Source: an uncultured Burkholderiales bacterium (GTDB lineage Bacteria > Pseudomonadota > Gammaproteobacteria > Burkholderiales > Burkholderiaceae_E). Taken from it: a stretch of DNA of 18,935 bases. The DNA lies in contig CAIUGQ010000151.1 of assembly GCA_903898725.1 (NCBI GenBank), forward strand, positions 1 through 18,935, read 5' to 3'. Numbering within the stretch: the first letter of the stretch is position 1; the number at the start of each line of letters is the position of its first letter. Both the position numbers and the translations under genes were made by a program. Positions 9,048-17,200 of the stretch are shown here, one piece after another. Below the pieces are notes generated by a model. The model had not been told where the DNA came from. It worked only from the letters and a program-made list of their open reading frames with translations, and did not search any database.

Positions 9048-10277
9048 TCATCCGGCCGACCCGGCCCGCGCGCTGCCGGGGTCGGCCTGCAGCGCGGCAC
9101 CGCTCTCGAGCAGCGCGTCGATCTCCGGGTCCGACCAGCCGTGCTCGCGCAGCACCTCGCGGGTGTGCTCCCCGAGCGAGGGCGCGTGGCGCGTGACCTG
9201 GCCTGGCGTCGCCGACAGCGTGATCGGCGTGCCCAGCGCGCGGGTCGGGCCGGCCACCGGATGCTCGAGTTCGACCACCATCCCGCGGGCGAGCGTCTGC
9301 GGATGCGAGAGCGCGTCGCCGATCGAGTTCACCGGCCCGGCGGGCACCCCCGCTGCCTCGAAGGCCGCGAGCCAGTCGCCGGCGTCGCGCGTGCCGAGCA
9401 CCGCCTCCATCGCCGCCACCAGCGCGGGCAGGTGGGCCATGCGCGCCGAGTTGTCGACGAAGCGCGGATCGCGCTTCCACTCGGGGTGGCCCAGCACGTC
9501 GCAGATCCGCTCCCAGTTCGCCTGGTTGGCGCCGCCGATCACGATCCAGCCGTCCCGGGTGCCGAAGGCCTGATAGGGGGCCGCCAGCACATGGCCCGAA
9601 CCGAGCGGACCCGGCGAGGCGCCGGTGGCGAACCAGACCGAGGCGTGCCAGCCGGTCTGGTGGAGGGCCGCCTCCATCAGGGAGGTGTCGACCCGCTGGC
9701 CCTCGCCGGTCTTCAGGCGATGGATGTAGGCGGCGAGGATCCCGTTGGCCGCCAGCAGCCCGGCGTTCAGGTCGGCGACCGAACTGCCGACCTTCGCCGG
9801 CGGCCGGCCGGGCTCGCCGGTGATGCTCATCAGGCCCGCGAAGGCCTGCGCGACGAGGTCGAAGCCCCCGCCGCCGCCGAGCGGCCCGGTCAGCCCGTAT
9901 CCGCTGATCGAGCAGTAGATGAGGCTGGGGCGACGCGCATGCAGCGTCTCCCAGCCGAGCCCGAGCTTGTCCATCGTGCCCGGCCGGTAGTTCTCGAGCA
10001 GCACGTCGGCCGAGTCGACCAGCCTCAGCAGGGCGTCGCGCCCGGCCGGGTGCTTGAAGTCGAGCGCGATGCCACGCTTGTTGCGGTTCATCACGAGGAA
10101 GGGCGCCGACACGCCCCCGACGCGCGGCTCGCGATAGGCGCGCGCGTCGTCACCCCCCGGGATCTTCTCGACCTTGATCACGTCGGCGCCGAGATCCGCG
10201 AGCAGCGCGCCGCAGGTCGGTCCGGCCATGATCTGCGCGCACTCGAGCACGCGCAGGCCGGCGAGCGGGCCGGCCAC
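9048..10277 (-). CDS. CaiB/BaiF family (class III) CoA-transferase
   Basis: This 409-aa cytoplasmic enzyme moves CoA between acyl-CoA and a free carboxylic acid. It begins with the typical 'LAGLRVLECAQIMAGPTCG' and 'LADLGADVIKVEKIPGGDDAR' segments, then 'NRNKRGIALDFKHPAGRDAL', 'LLENYRPGTMDKLGLG', 'IYCSISGYGLTGP' and 'VDTSLMEA'. The catalytic Asp of the family is D169 ('SSVADLNAG'), the same number as in formyl-CoA:oxalate transferase. GTG 10277 starts 1 nt after the stop of the upstream enoyl-CoA hydratase gene, so the two are almost certainly co-transcribed and coupled. The length is normal for the family. The acid it activates is unknown; the upstream TctC-type binding protein suggests a mono-, di- or hydroxycarboxylate taken up from outside. 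Confidence 0.9.
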   Translation of the reverse strand: MAGPLAGLRVLECAQIMAGPTCGALLADLGADVIKVEKIPGGDDARAYREPRVGGVSAPFLVMNRNKRGIALDFKHPAGRDALLRLVDSADVLLENYRPGTMDKLGLGWETLHARRPSLIYCSISGYGLTGPLGGGGGFDLVAQAFAGLMSITGEPGRPPAKVGSSVADLNAGLLAANGILAAYIHRLKTGEGQRVDTSLMEAALHQTGWHASVWFATGASPGPLGSGHVLAAPYQAFGTRDGWIVIGGANQANWERICDVLGHPEWKRDPRFVDNSARMAHLPALVAAMEAVLGTRDAGDWLAAFEAAGVPAGPVNSIGDALSHPQTLARGMVVELEHPVAGPTRALGTPITLSATPGQVTRHAPSLGEHTREVLREHGWSDPEIDALLESGAALQADPGSARAGSAG

Positions 10278-10278
10278 C

Positions 10279-11055
10279 TCAGCGCCCCTCGAAGCGCGGC
10301 GCGCGCTTGGCGAGGAAGGCCGCGTAGCCGATCCGGAAGTCCTCGGTGTCGAAGCAGTCGAAGCATTCGTCGAGCTCGGCGTCAGACAGCGGTCGCGGGT
10401 CCCCCAGACGGCGCGCGAACTTCTTGTGCCAGCGTGCGACGAGCGGCGCACCGTCGGCGATCCGGCGCGCCGTCTCGTCGACCTCGGCGCCGACGCGGTC
10501 GTCGGGCACCACACGGGTCACCAGGCCCTTGTCCCGGGCCTCGGCGGCATCGAAGATCCGCCCCTCGAGCAGGATCTCCAACGCGGCCGATTCGCCGACC
10601 AGCTTCACCAGCGGCGCCATCTCGGCGTAGGCCATCACGAGCCCGAGGTTCTTGATCGGCGCGCCGAAACGGCTCGAGGCGCCGCAGATGCGCAGGTCGG
10701 CGAGCGCCGCGATCTCCAGCCCGCCGCCGACGCAGATCCCGTGGATCCGCGCCACCACCGGATGCCGGCAGTCGGCGATCGCCTGTGCGGTCCGGTGCAT
10801 GTCGCGGCCGTAGTCGATCGCCTGCGCCTTGTCGGAGCGCTGGGTCTCGAACTCCGAGATGTCGTTGCCCGGCGAGAACGCCCGCTCGCCGGCGCCCCGG
10901 ACGACGACGCAGCGCACCGAGTCGTCGGCCGACAGCGACTCGAAGGCATCGCCCAGCATCCGCCACATCGGCCGGGTCAGCGCATTGAGCTTCGCCGGCC
11001 GGTTGAGCACCACGGTGGCGATGTCGCCGTCCCGTTCGACGAGGACCTCGGACAT
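10279..11055 (-). CDS. Enoyl-CoA hydratase/isomerase (crotonase) family protein lacking one catalytic Glu
   Basis: A 258-aa crotonase-fold protein acting on acyl-CoA. The oxyanion-hole segments are present: 'AFSPGNDISEF' (59-69) and 'GICVGGGLEIAALADLRI' (106-123). E114 in 'GGGLE' is equivalent to the first hydratase glutamate (E144 in rat mitochondrial hydratase). The second one (E164, in 'PEILLG') is replaced by I134 in 'FGAPIKNLG'. That makes a simple syn-hydratase reaction doubtful and leaves room for isomerase, dehydratase, thioesterase or decarboxylase chemistry. ATG 11055 lies 7 nt after the stop of the TctC-type gene, and its own stop is 1 nt before the CoA-transferase start. It therefore probably acts on the CoA ester made by that transferase. 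Confidence 0.88.
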   Translation of the reverse strand: MSEVLVERDGDIATVVLNRPAKLNALTRPMWRMLGDAFESLSADDSVRCVVVRGAGERAFSPGNDISEFETQRSDKAQAIDYGRDMHRTAQAIADCRHPVVARIHGICVGGGLEIAALADLRICGASSRFGAPIKNLGLVMAYAEMAPLVKLVGESAALEILLEGRIFDAAEARDKGLVTRVVPDDRVGAEVDETARRIADGAPLVARWHKKFARRLGDPRPLSDAELDECFDCFDTEDFRIGYAAFLAKRAPRFEGR

Positions 11056-11062
11056 CGGGGGC

Positions 11063-12046
11063 TCAGTCCGCCTTGACGTTGAGGTCCTTGACGAGCTTCG
11101 CGTACTTCGCGTTCTCGGCGCGGATGAACTCGGCGAAGGCGGCGGGCGTCTGCGGCCCGCCGAACTGCAGGCCCTGCGGGTCGAGCTTGGCGCGGATCTC
11201 GGGGTCGGCCATCGCCTTCTTCACCGCGTCGTCGATCTTCGCGGTGATGTCCGCCGGCAGGCCCTTCGGTCCCATCACCGAGTACCAGTTGGTGACGTCG
11301 AAGCCCTTGATGCCCTTCTCGTCGAAGGTCGGCACGTCGGCCAGCTGGGGCAGGCGCTTCGGGGTCGAGATCGCGAGCGCGCGCAGCTTGCCGTCCTTGA
11401 TGTGCGGCAGCACCGGCGGCATGGTGTCGAAGTTCGTGTTGACCTGCCCGGCGAGCAGGTCGACGATCGCCGCGCCGCTGCCCTTGTAGGGCACGTGGTT
11501 CATCGTCGTGCCGCTGATCTGGTTGAAGAGCGCGCCGGCGAGGTGCTGCGTGCTGCCGACGCCGGAGGAGGCGTAGGTCATCGCACCGGGCTTGGCCTTC
11601 GCGAGCGCGACGAGTTCCTCTACGCTCTTCGCGGGCACCGACGGGTGCACGACCAGGATGTTCGGCACGTAGCCGATGTAGGTGATCGGCGTGAAGTCGG
11701 CGATCGGGTCGAACGGCGTCTTGGCGAACACATGCGGCGCGATCGCGTTGCTGTTCGCATGGCCGGCGAGCAGCGTGTAGCCATCGGCGGGCGCCTTCGC
11801 CACCAGGTCCGCCGCGATCGTGCCGGCGGCGCCGGCGCGGTTCTCGACGATGATCTGCTGGCCGAGGATCTCGGACATCTTCGGGCCCAGCGCGCGCGCG
11901 ACGATGTCGGTGCCGCCCCCGGGCGCGAAGCCGACCAGCAGGCGGATCGGCTTGCTCGGCCACGCCTGCGCGGACGCAGCGGTGGGCACGGCGAGGGTGG
12001 CCGCGGCGAGCGCGGCGGCGAGCAGGGTGCGGCGATGCGTCGTCAT
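11063..12046 (-). CDS. Bug/TctC-family periplasmic solute-binding protein
   Basis: A 327-aa secreted binding protein of the tripartite tricarboxylate transporter (TctC/Bug) family. Residues 1-26 form a signal peptide: basic 'MTTHRR', a hydrophobic Ala/Leu core, and a cleavage site 'ASA' before Q27. The mature protein starts with the family hallmark 'WPSKPIRLLVGFAPGGGTD', then 'IIVENRAGAAG', 'DGYTLL', 'YASSGVGSTQHLAGALF', 'VPYKGSGAA' and 'LPQLADVPTFDEKG'. ATG 12046 has GGAG 9 nt upstream; the frame is open to 12100 but the extension would spoil the signal peptide. No TctA or TctB genes are adjacent, which is normal for the many orphan Bug proteins of Burkholderiales. Ligands of the family are carboxylates and some amides; the position between an aminotransferase and CoA-ester enzymes favours a carboxylate. 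Confidence 0.92.
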   Translation of the reverse strand: MTTHRRTLLAAALAAATLAVPTAASAQAWPSKPIRLLVGFAPGGGTDIVARALGPKMSEILGQQIIVENRAGAAGTIAADLVAKAPADGYTLLAGHANSNAIAPHVFAKTPFDPIADFTPITYIGYVPNILVVHPSVPAKSVEELVALAKAKPGAMTYASSGVGSTQHLAGALFNQISGTTMNHVPYKGSGAAIVDLLAGQVNTNFDTMPPVLPHIKDGKLRALAISTPKRLPQLADVPTFDEKGIKGFDVTNWYSVMGPKGLPADITAKIDDAVKKAMADPEIRAKLDPQGLQFGGPQTPAAFAEFIRAENAKYAKLVKDLNVKAD

Positions 12047-12055
12047 CGATGTCGT

Positions 12056-12059
12056 CTCC
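12056..12059 (-). promoter_or_regulatory. Ribosome binding site for the TctC-type gene
   Basis: GGAG on the - strand lies 9 nt before ATG 12046. It selects this start over the upstream in-frame codons. Confidence 0.55.
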
Positions 12060-12109
12060 AGGGTGCGGCGACGGCTCATGGGCCGCGCCGGTTGTCGCAC
12101 GGGATCCCG

Positions 12110-12129
12110 CGCCGGGCCGAGGCCCGGCG
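12110..12129 (-). other. Perfect 9-bp inverted repeat just after the aminotransferase gene
   Basis: CGCCGGGCC (12110-12118) and GGCCCGGCG (12121-12129) are exact reverse complements with 2 nt between them. The hairpin begins 7 nt after the aminotransferase stop, in the 90-nt gap before the TctC-type gene. There is no T-tract, so it could be a partial terminator, a 3'-end stabiliser for the aminotransferase mRNA, or simply GC-rich coincidence. Confidence 0.45.
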
Positions 12130-12136
12130 ACGGACG

Positions 12137-13360
12137 TCAGGCAGCCTTCAGCGCGGCCCGCGGAGCGGCTGCCTCGGCCAGGCAGTCGATCGCCGCCTGC
12201 ACGCCGCCCTTGCGGTGCGGCACGCCGGCAGCCTGCAGCCCCATCTCGACGCCGCCGAGCGTGCCGAGCAGGGTCAGGTCGTTGAAGTCGCCGAGGTGCC
12301 CGATGCGGAACACCCGGCCGGCCAGCTTCGACAGGCCGGTGCCCAGCGACATGTTGAAGCGCTCGAGCACGACGCGCCGGAAGGCGTCGGCGTCGTGGGT
12401 GGCGCCGCTGGCGTCGACCGGCATCATCACCGCGGTCAGTGCCGGGCTGTACTCGGCCGGGTTGCGGCACAGGATCTCGAGTCCCCAGCCGCGCACCGCA
12501 CGACGGGTCGCCTCGGCATGGCGCAGGTGGCGCGCGAAGACGTTCGGCAGGCCCTCGGCATGCAGCCGGTCGAGGGCGACCGCGAGGCCGTAGAGCAGGT
12601 TGGTCGAGGGCGTGGTCGGCCAGTAGCCCTTCTCGTTGGCGGCGACGATCTCGTCCCATGCCCAGTAGGCACGCGGCAGCTTCGCATGCTCCGAGGCGGC
12701 CATGGCCTTGGGCGAGACCGCGTTGAAGGACAGCCCGGGCGGCAGCATCAGTCCCTTCTGCGAGCCCGCGACGGTCACGTCGACGCCCCACTCGTCGTGG
12801 CGGTAGTCGACCGAGCCGAGCGACGAGATGGTGTCGACCATCAGCAGGGCGGGGTGCTTGGCCGCGTCGATCGCCCGACGCACCGCGAGGATGTCGGAGG
12901 TGACGCCGGTGGAGGTCTCGTTGTGCACCACGCAGACCGCCTTGATGCGGTGCTGCGGGTCGGCGGCCAGCCGCTCGTGGATGCGGGCCGCGTCCACGCC
13001 GCTGCGCCAGTCGCCGGGGATGAACTCGGGCATCAGGCCGAGGCGCTCGGCGAGGCGCTTCCAGAGCGCCGCGAAGTGGCCGGTCTCGGCCATCAGCACG
13101 GTGTCGCCGGGCGACAGGGTGTTGACCAGGGCCGCTTCCCAGGCGCCGGTGCCCGATGCCGGATAGATGATGACCGGCTGCGCGGTCTGGAACACCGGGC
13201 GGATGTCGGCGAGGACCTTCAGGCCGAGCTTCTGGAACTCCGGGCCGCGGTGGTCGATCGTCGGGTGATCGATTGCCCGCAGGACGTCGTCGGGCACGTT
13301 CGTGGGGCCGGGAATCTGCAGGAAATGCCGCCCCGCAGGGTGCGAGTTCAGGTCGAGCAT
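12137..13360 (-). CDS. sgaA: Serine-glyoxylate / alanine-glyoxylate aminotransferase (class V)
   Basis: This 407-aa PLP enzyme matches the serine/alanine-glyoxylate aminotransferase group (bacterial SgaA, plant AGT1): 'IPGPTNVPDDVLRAI', 'IIYPASGTGAWEAALVNTLS', 'IKAVCVVHNETSTGVTSDI', 'PALLMVDTISSLGSVDYR', 'DEWGVDVTVAGSQKGLMLP', 'YWPTTPSTNLLYGL' and 'VFRIGHLGDFNDLTLLGTL'. K202 in 'GSQKG' is the Schiff-base lysine and D176 the residue under the cofactor ring. The expected reaction is serine (or alanine) plus glyoxylate to hydroxypyruvate (or pyruvate) plus glycine. A ureidoglycine aminotransferase (PucG) role is less likely but not excluded. The start at 13360 has GGAGG 4 nt upstream; the ATG at 13378 lies inside the operator palindrome and is rejected. 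It is the first gene of a - strand series and is divergent from gntR. Confidence 0.9.
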   Translation of the reverse strand: MLDLNSHPAGRHFLQIPGPTNVPDDVLRAIDHPTIDHRGPEFQKLGLKVLADIRPVFQTAQPVIIYPASGTGAWEAALVNTLSPGDTVLMAETGHFAALWKRLAERLGLMPEFIPGDWRSGVDAARIHERLAADPQHRIKAVCVVHNETSTGVTSDILAVRRAIDAAKHPALLMVDTISSLGSVDYRHDEWGVDVTVAGSQKGLMLPPGLSFNAVSPKAMAASEHAKLPRAYWAWDEIVAANEKGYWPTTPSTNLLYGLAVALDRLHAEGLPNVFARHLRHAEATRRAVRGWGLEILCRNPAEYSPALTAVMMPVDASGATHDADAFRRVVLERFNMSLGTGLSKLAGRVFRIGHLGDFNDLTLLGTLGGVEMGLQAAGVPHRKGGVQAAIDCLAEAAAPRAALKAA

Positions 13361-13364
13361 GTCG

Positions 13365-13369
13365 CCTCC
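13365..13369 (-). promoter_or_regulatory. Strong ribosome binding site for sgaA
   Basis: GGAGG on the - strand, 4 nt before ATG 13360. It decides this start against the in-frame ATG at 13378. Confidence 0.7.
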
Positions 13370-13370
13370 G

Positions 13371-13391
13371 TTTTGCATACAATATGCGAAA
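13371..13391. promoter_or_regulatory. Palindromic operator in the sgaA/gntR divergent promoter, likely GntR site
   Basis: TTTTGCATA (13371-13379) and TATGCGAAA (13383-13391) are inverted with one mismatch around a CAA spacer. The symmetric core GCATA-N3-TATGC has the form expected for FCD-type GntR regulators. The palindrome overlaps a good -10 hexamer on the + strand (TACAAT, 13378-13383). On the - strand, TATTGT (13379-13384) has TTGCGC 17 nt upstream as a weak -35. A regulator bound here would cover both core promoters and so could control itself, the dehydrogenase and sgaA together. It also overlaps the rejected ATG at 13378. Confidence 0.75.
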
Positions 13392-13411
13392 CCTCAGGGG
13401 CGCGCAACGTC

Positions 13412-13443
13412 GGAGCCCTTGAATGTCGGCCTCGAAGGGCTCC
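13412..13443 (+). other. Perfect 9-bp inverted repeat in the gntR leader
   Basis: GGAGCCCTT (13412-13420) and AAGGGCTCC (13435-13443) are exact reverse complements separated by 14 nt. They lie between the predicted -10 (13378) and the gntR start (13473), about 30 nt before the ATG. In RNA this would be a stable hairpin in the 5' leader; in DNA it could be a second dimer site. No T-tract follows it. Confidence 0.55.
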
Positions 13444-13472
13444 CGTTCCTGCTGCCTGAGCTCCCATTTCGC

Positions 13473-14234
13473 ATGCAACTCGAATCTCTCCGCCTCGACG
13501 ACCCGATGGTCGATCCGAGCGCCGCGCCCGTCCCGGAGCGTCGCGTGCTGCACGAGGCGGTCGCCGAGCGGCTGCGCGACCTGATCGTGGAGGGCGTGCT
13601 CGCCCCCGGTGCGCACCTGAACGAGCGGGTGCTGTGCGAACGGCTGGGGGTCTCGCGCACGCCGCTGCGCGAGGCGTTCCGCACGCTCGCCGGCGAGGGC
13701 ATCGTCGAGCTGCAGCCGAACCGCGGCGCGGTCGTCGCCACGCTTTCGCGCGAAGACGTCGAGCACGCCTTCGAGCTGATGGCGGCGCTCGAGTCGCTCG
13801 CGGGCGGCCTGGCCGCGACCCGCGCGACGGGCGCCGAGCGAGACGAGCTGCGGGCGCTGCACTTCGAGATGCTCGCCGCCCACGCGCGGCGCGACCTGCC
13901 GACCTACTACCGTCTCAACAGCACCATTCACCGTCGGCTCGTCGCCTGCGCGCGCAACCCGGTGCTCGCCGAGACCTACGCGCGGCTCAATGCGCGCCTG
14001 CAGTCGCTGCGCTTTCGCTCGAACCTGAACCGCGACAAGTGGGACGCGGCGGTGGCGGAGCACGCGGCGATGATCGAGGCGCTCGATGCCGGCGACGGCG
14101 AGCGGCTCGCCACGGTGCTGCGCGAGCACCTCGACCACAAGCGCACGACCGTGCTCGCGCAGCTCGATGCCGGCACGCCCGTGCCGCCTGCGCTGCGCGA
14201 TGCCGGCGGCGTGCACGAGAAGGATCCCCGATGA
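13473..14234 (+). CDS. GntR-family transcriptional regulator, FCD subfamily
   Basis: A 253-aa DNA-binding regulator. Residues about 24-92 form the GntR winged helix: 'LHEAVAERLRDLIVEGVLAPG', then the recognition region 'LCERLGVSRTPLREAFRTL' (54-72) and the wing 'ELQPNRGAVVATLS'. Residues about 95-235 form an all-helical FCD effector domain with candidate metal-ligand histidines in 'NSTIHRRL' and 'AEHAAMIEALDAGD'. FCD regulators commonly respond to small carboxylates such as lactate, pyruvate or glycolate. ATG 13473 is the best start, with ATG 13506 as an alternative; neither has a strong Shine-Dalgarno. The stop overlaps the dehydrogenase ATG (ATGA), so the two are translated together. The palindrome at 13371-13391 is its probable site, giving control of the divergent aminotransferase series. 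Confidence 0.9.
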   Translation: MQLESLRLDDPMVDPSAAPVPERRVLHEAVAERLRDLIVEGVLAPGAHLNERVLCERLGVSRTPLREAFRTLAGEGIVELQPNRGAVVATLSREDVEHAFELMAALESLAGGLAATRATGAERDELRALHFEMLAAHARRDLPTYYRLNSTIHRRLVACARNPVLAETYARLNARLQSLRFRSNLNRDKWDAAVAEHAAMIEALDAGDGERLATVLREHLDHKRTTVLAQLDAGTPVPPALRDAGGVHEKDPR

Positions 14235-17200
14235 ACGCTCCCGAACGCCTCGACGGCTCGCGCCGCGTCTTCCTGTCGCCGCGCCTGGCGCGCAGCGACC
14301 TCGCCACCCGGCTGCGCCGCGAGATGCAGGGCGATGTCCTGTTCGATGCCGGCTCGCGCGGCCGCTACTCGACCGACGCCTCGGTCTACCAGATCGAGCC
14401 GATCGGCGTCGCGGTGCCCCGCACCGAGGCCGATCTGGCGATCGCGCTCGACGTCGCGCGCGACCTGAAGGTCCCGGTGCTGCCGCGTGGCGCGGGCACG
14501 TCGCAGTGCGGCCAGACGATCGGCGCGGCCCTGGTGATCGACCATTCCAAGTGGCTCAACGAGGTGGTCGCCTTCGACGCGCAGGCGGCGAAGGCCGACC
14601 CGGCGAACGCGACCGTCACGGTGCAGCCCGGCATCGCCCTCGATGCGCTCAATGCGCGTCTCAAGCCCCATGGCCTGTGGTTCCCGGTCGACGTCTCGAC
14701 CTCCGCCCAGGCCACGATCGGCGGCATGGCCGGCAACAACTCCTGCGGCTCGCGCTCGATCGCCTACGGCAACATGGTCCACAACGTGGCGGGCATCGAC
14801 GCGATCCTCGCCGACGGCACGCAGGGCTACTGGGGCACCTTCACGCGCGGCGACGGGTCGGCCGGCGACATGAGTCTGTCGAACCAGCGCATCCGCGAGA
14901 TCGTCAGCGGCCTGCACGCGATCGCCGACCGCGAGCGCGACGAGATCCGGCGTGTCTGGCCGACCGTGATGCGCCGCGTCGGCGGCTACAACCTCGATGT
15001 CTTCGAGCCGCGCTCGGAGCGCCCCTACACCGCCGACGGCTCGCTGAACCTCGCCCACCTGCTGGTCGGCTCCGAGGGCACGCTCGCCTGGACGCGGCGC
15101 ATCACGCTCAGGCTCGCACCGCTGCCGGGCGCGAAGGTGCTCGGCGTGGTGTCGTTCCCGAGCTTCCAGCATTCGATGGAATCGGCCCAGCACATCGTGA
15201 CGCTCGGGCCGGTGGCGGTCGAGCTGGTCGATCGCACGATGATCGAGCTCTCACGCGCCAACCCGGCCTTCCGTCCGACGATCGACTCGGCGCTGGTCGG
15301 CGAGCCGCAGGCCGTGCTGCTGGTGGAGTTCGCCGGCGAGTCCCGCGATGTGCAGCTCGCCAAGCTCGCGCGCCTGCACGAGCTGATGGGCGATCTGGGG
15401 CTGCCGGGCAGCGTGGTCGACCTGGTCGACGAGCCGCGGCAGAAGGCGCTCTGGGAGGTCCGCAAGGCCGGCCTGAACATCATGATGTCGATGAAGGGAG
15501 ACGGCAAGCCGGTGTCCTTCATCGAGGACTGCGCGGTGCCGCTCGAGCACCTCGCCGACTACACCGCGCGGCTCACCGAGGTGTTCCGCCGGCACGGCAC
15601 GCAGGGCACCTGGTATGCGCACGCCTCGGTCGGCACGCTGCACGTGCGTCCGATCCTCGACCTGCGCGAGCACGGCGGCGGCGCCGCGAAGATGCGCGCG
15701 ATCGCCGAGGAGGCGGCGGCGATGGTGCGCGAGTACAAGGGCGCGTTCTCCGGCGAGCACGGCGACGGCCTGGTGCGCAGCGAGTGGGTCGCCTGGCAGT
15801 TCGGCCCGCGGCTGGTCCGGGCGTTCGAGGAGGTCAAGGGACTGTTCGACCCGGACGACCGGATGAACCCCGGCAAGATCGTGCGGCCGACGCGCATGGA
15901 CGAGGCGAGCCTCTTTCGCTTCGCACCGGGCTATGCGGTGCAGCCGCTGGCGACCGCGCTCGACTGGTCCGACTGGAATCGCGCGAACGATCCTTCGGAC
16001 GCCGACCTGACCCGCGAGGGCTGGGTGCGCGAGGGCAACGGCGTGGCGGTCTCGCCCGCCGGCACCGGCGGCGACCCGGCCGGCGGCTTCGGCAAGGCCG
16101 TCGAGATGTGCAACAACAACGGCCACTGCCGCAAGTTCGACGCCGGCACCATGTGCCCGTCCTACCGTGCGACGCGCGATGAGGTGCATGTCACCCGCGG
16201 CCGCGCGAACACGCTGCGGCTCGCGGTGACCGGCCAGCTCGGACCCGAGGGCCTCGCCGCGCCCGAGGTGCGCGACGCGATGGACCTGTGTGTCCAGTGC
16301 AAGGGCTGCCGACGCGAGTGCCCGACGGGCGTCGACATGGCGCGCATGAAGACCGAGTTCCTGCACCACTGGCAGACCCGGCACGGGCTGTCGGCGCGGG
16401 CGCGGATGATCGCGTTCCTGCCGCGCTGGGCGTCGCTGGCCGGGCGGCTGGCGCCGCTGTCCAACCTGCGCGATGCGCTGCCCGGCCTGGCTGCGCTGTC
16501 CGAGCGCTGGTTCGGGCTGAGCGCCAAGCGCACGCTGCCGAAGTTCCGCCGCGACGGCTTCCGGCGCACGCTCGCCGCCGGGGGCGGTGCCGCCGCGCGC
16601 GGCACCGACGCCACCGCCCGCGAGGTGGTGCTGTGGGTCGACACCTTCGACGAGCACTTCGAGCCCGAGAACGCCCATGCCGCGCTGCGGGTGCTGCGTG
16701 CCGCGGGGTTCCGGGTGCATGTCGCCGGCACGCCCGGCTCGGGCATCGCCGAGGGCGAGCGGCCGCTGTGCTGCGGGCGCACCTTCCTGTCGGCGGGCCT
16801 GGTCGACGAGGCCCGCAGCGAGGCCGCGCGCACGCTCGCCGCGCTGCTGCCCTTCGCCGAGCGTGGCGTCGCCATCGTCGGTCTCGAGCCCTCGTGCCTG
16901 CTGACCCTGCGTGACGAGTTCCTCGCGCTGCGCCTGGACGAGTCGATCGGGCGTCCGGGCGCCGCTCGGCTGCTGGCCTCCAGGGCGATGCTGTTCGAGG
17001 AGTTCCTGGCGGCCGAGCAGGCCGCGGGGCGGCTCGAGCTGTCGCTCAAGGCGCTGCCGCAGTCGCGCGCGAAGGTGCACGGGCACTGCCACCAGAAGGC
17101 GTTCGACGCGTTCACCCCGACGCTGACGGTGCTGCGGCTGATCCCGGGGCTGACCGTCGAGCCGATCGAGTCGAGCTGCTGCGGCATGGCGGGCAGCTTC

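Noticed and set aside
13361..13378. ATG 13378 as the start of sgaA
   Set aside because: It lies inside the operator palindrome and upstream of GGAGG (13365-13369), which serves the ATG at 13360.
13634..14230. In-frame upstream extension of the dehydrogenase (would give 1251 aa)
   Set aside because: The extension overlaps gntR in another frame and is Arg/Ala-rich noise. ATG 14231 in the ATGA overlap gives the proper family N-terminus.
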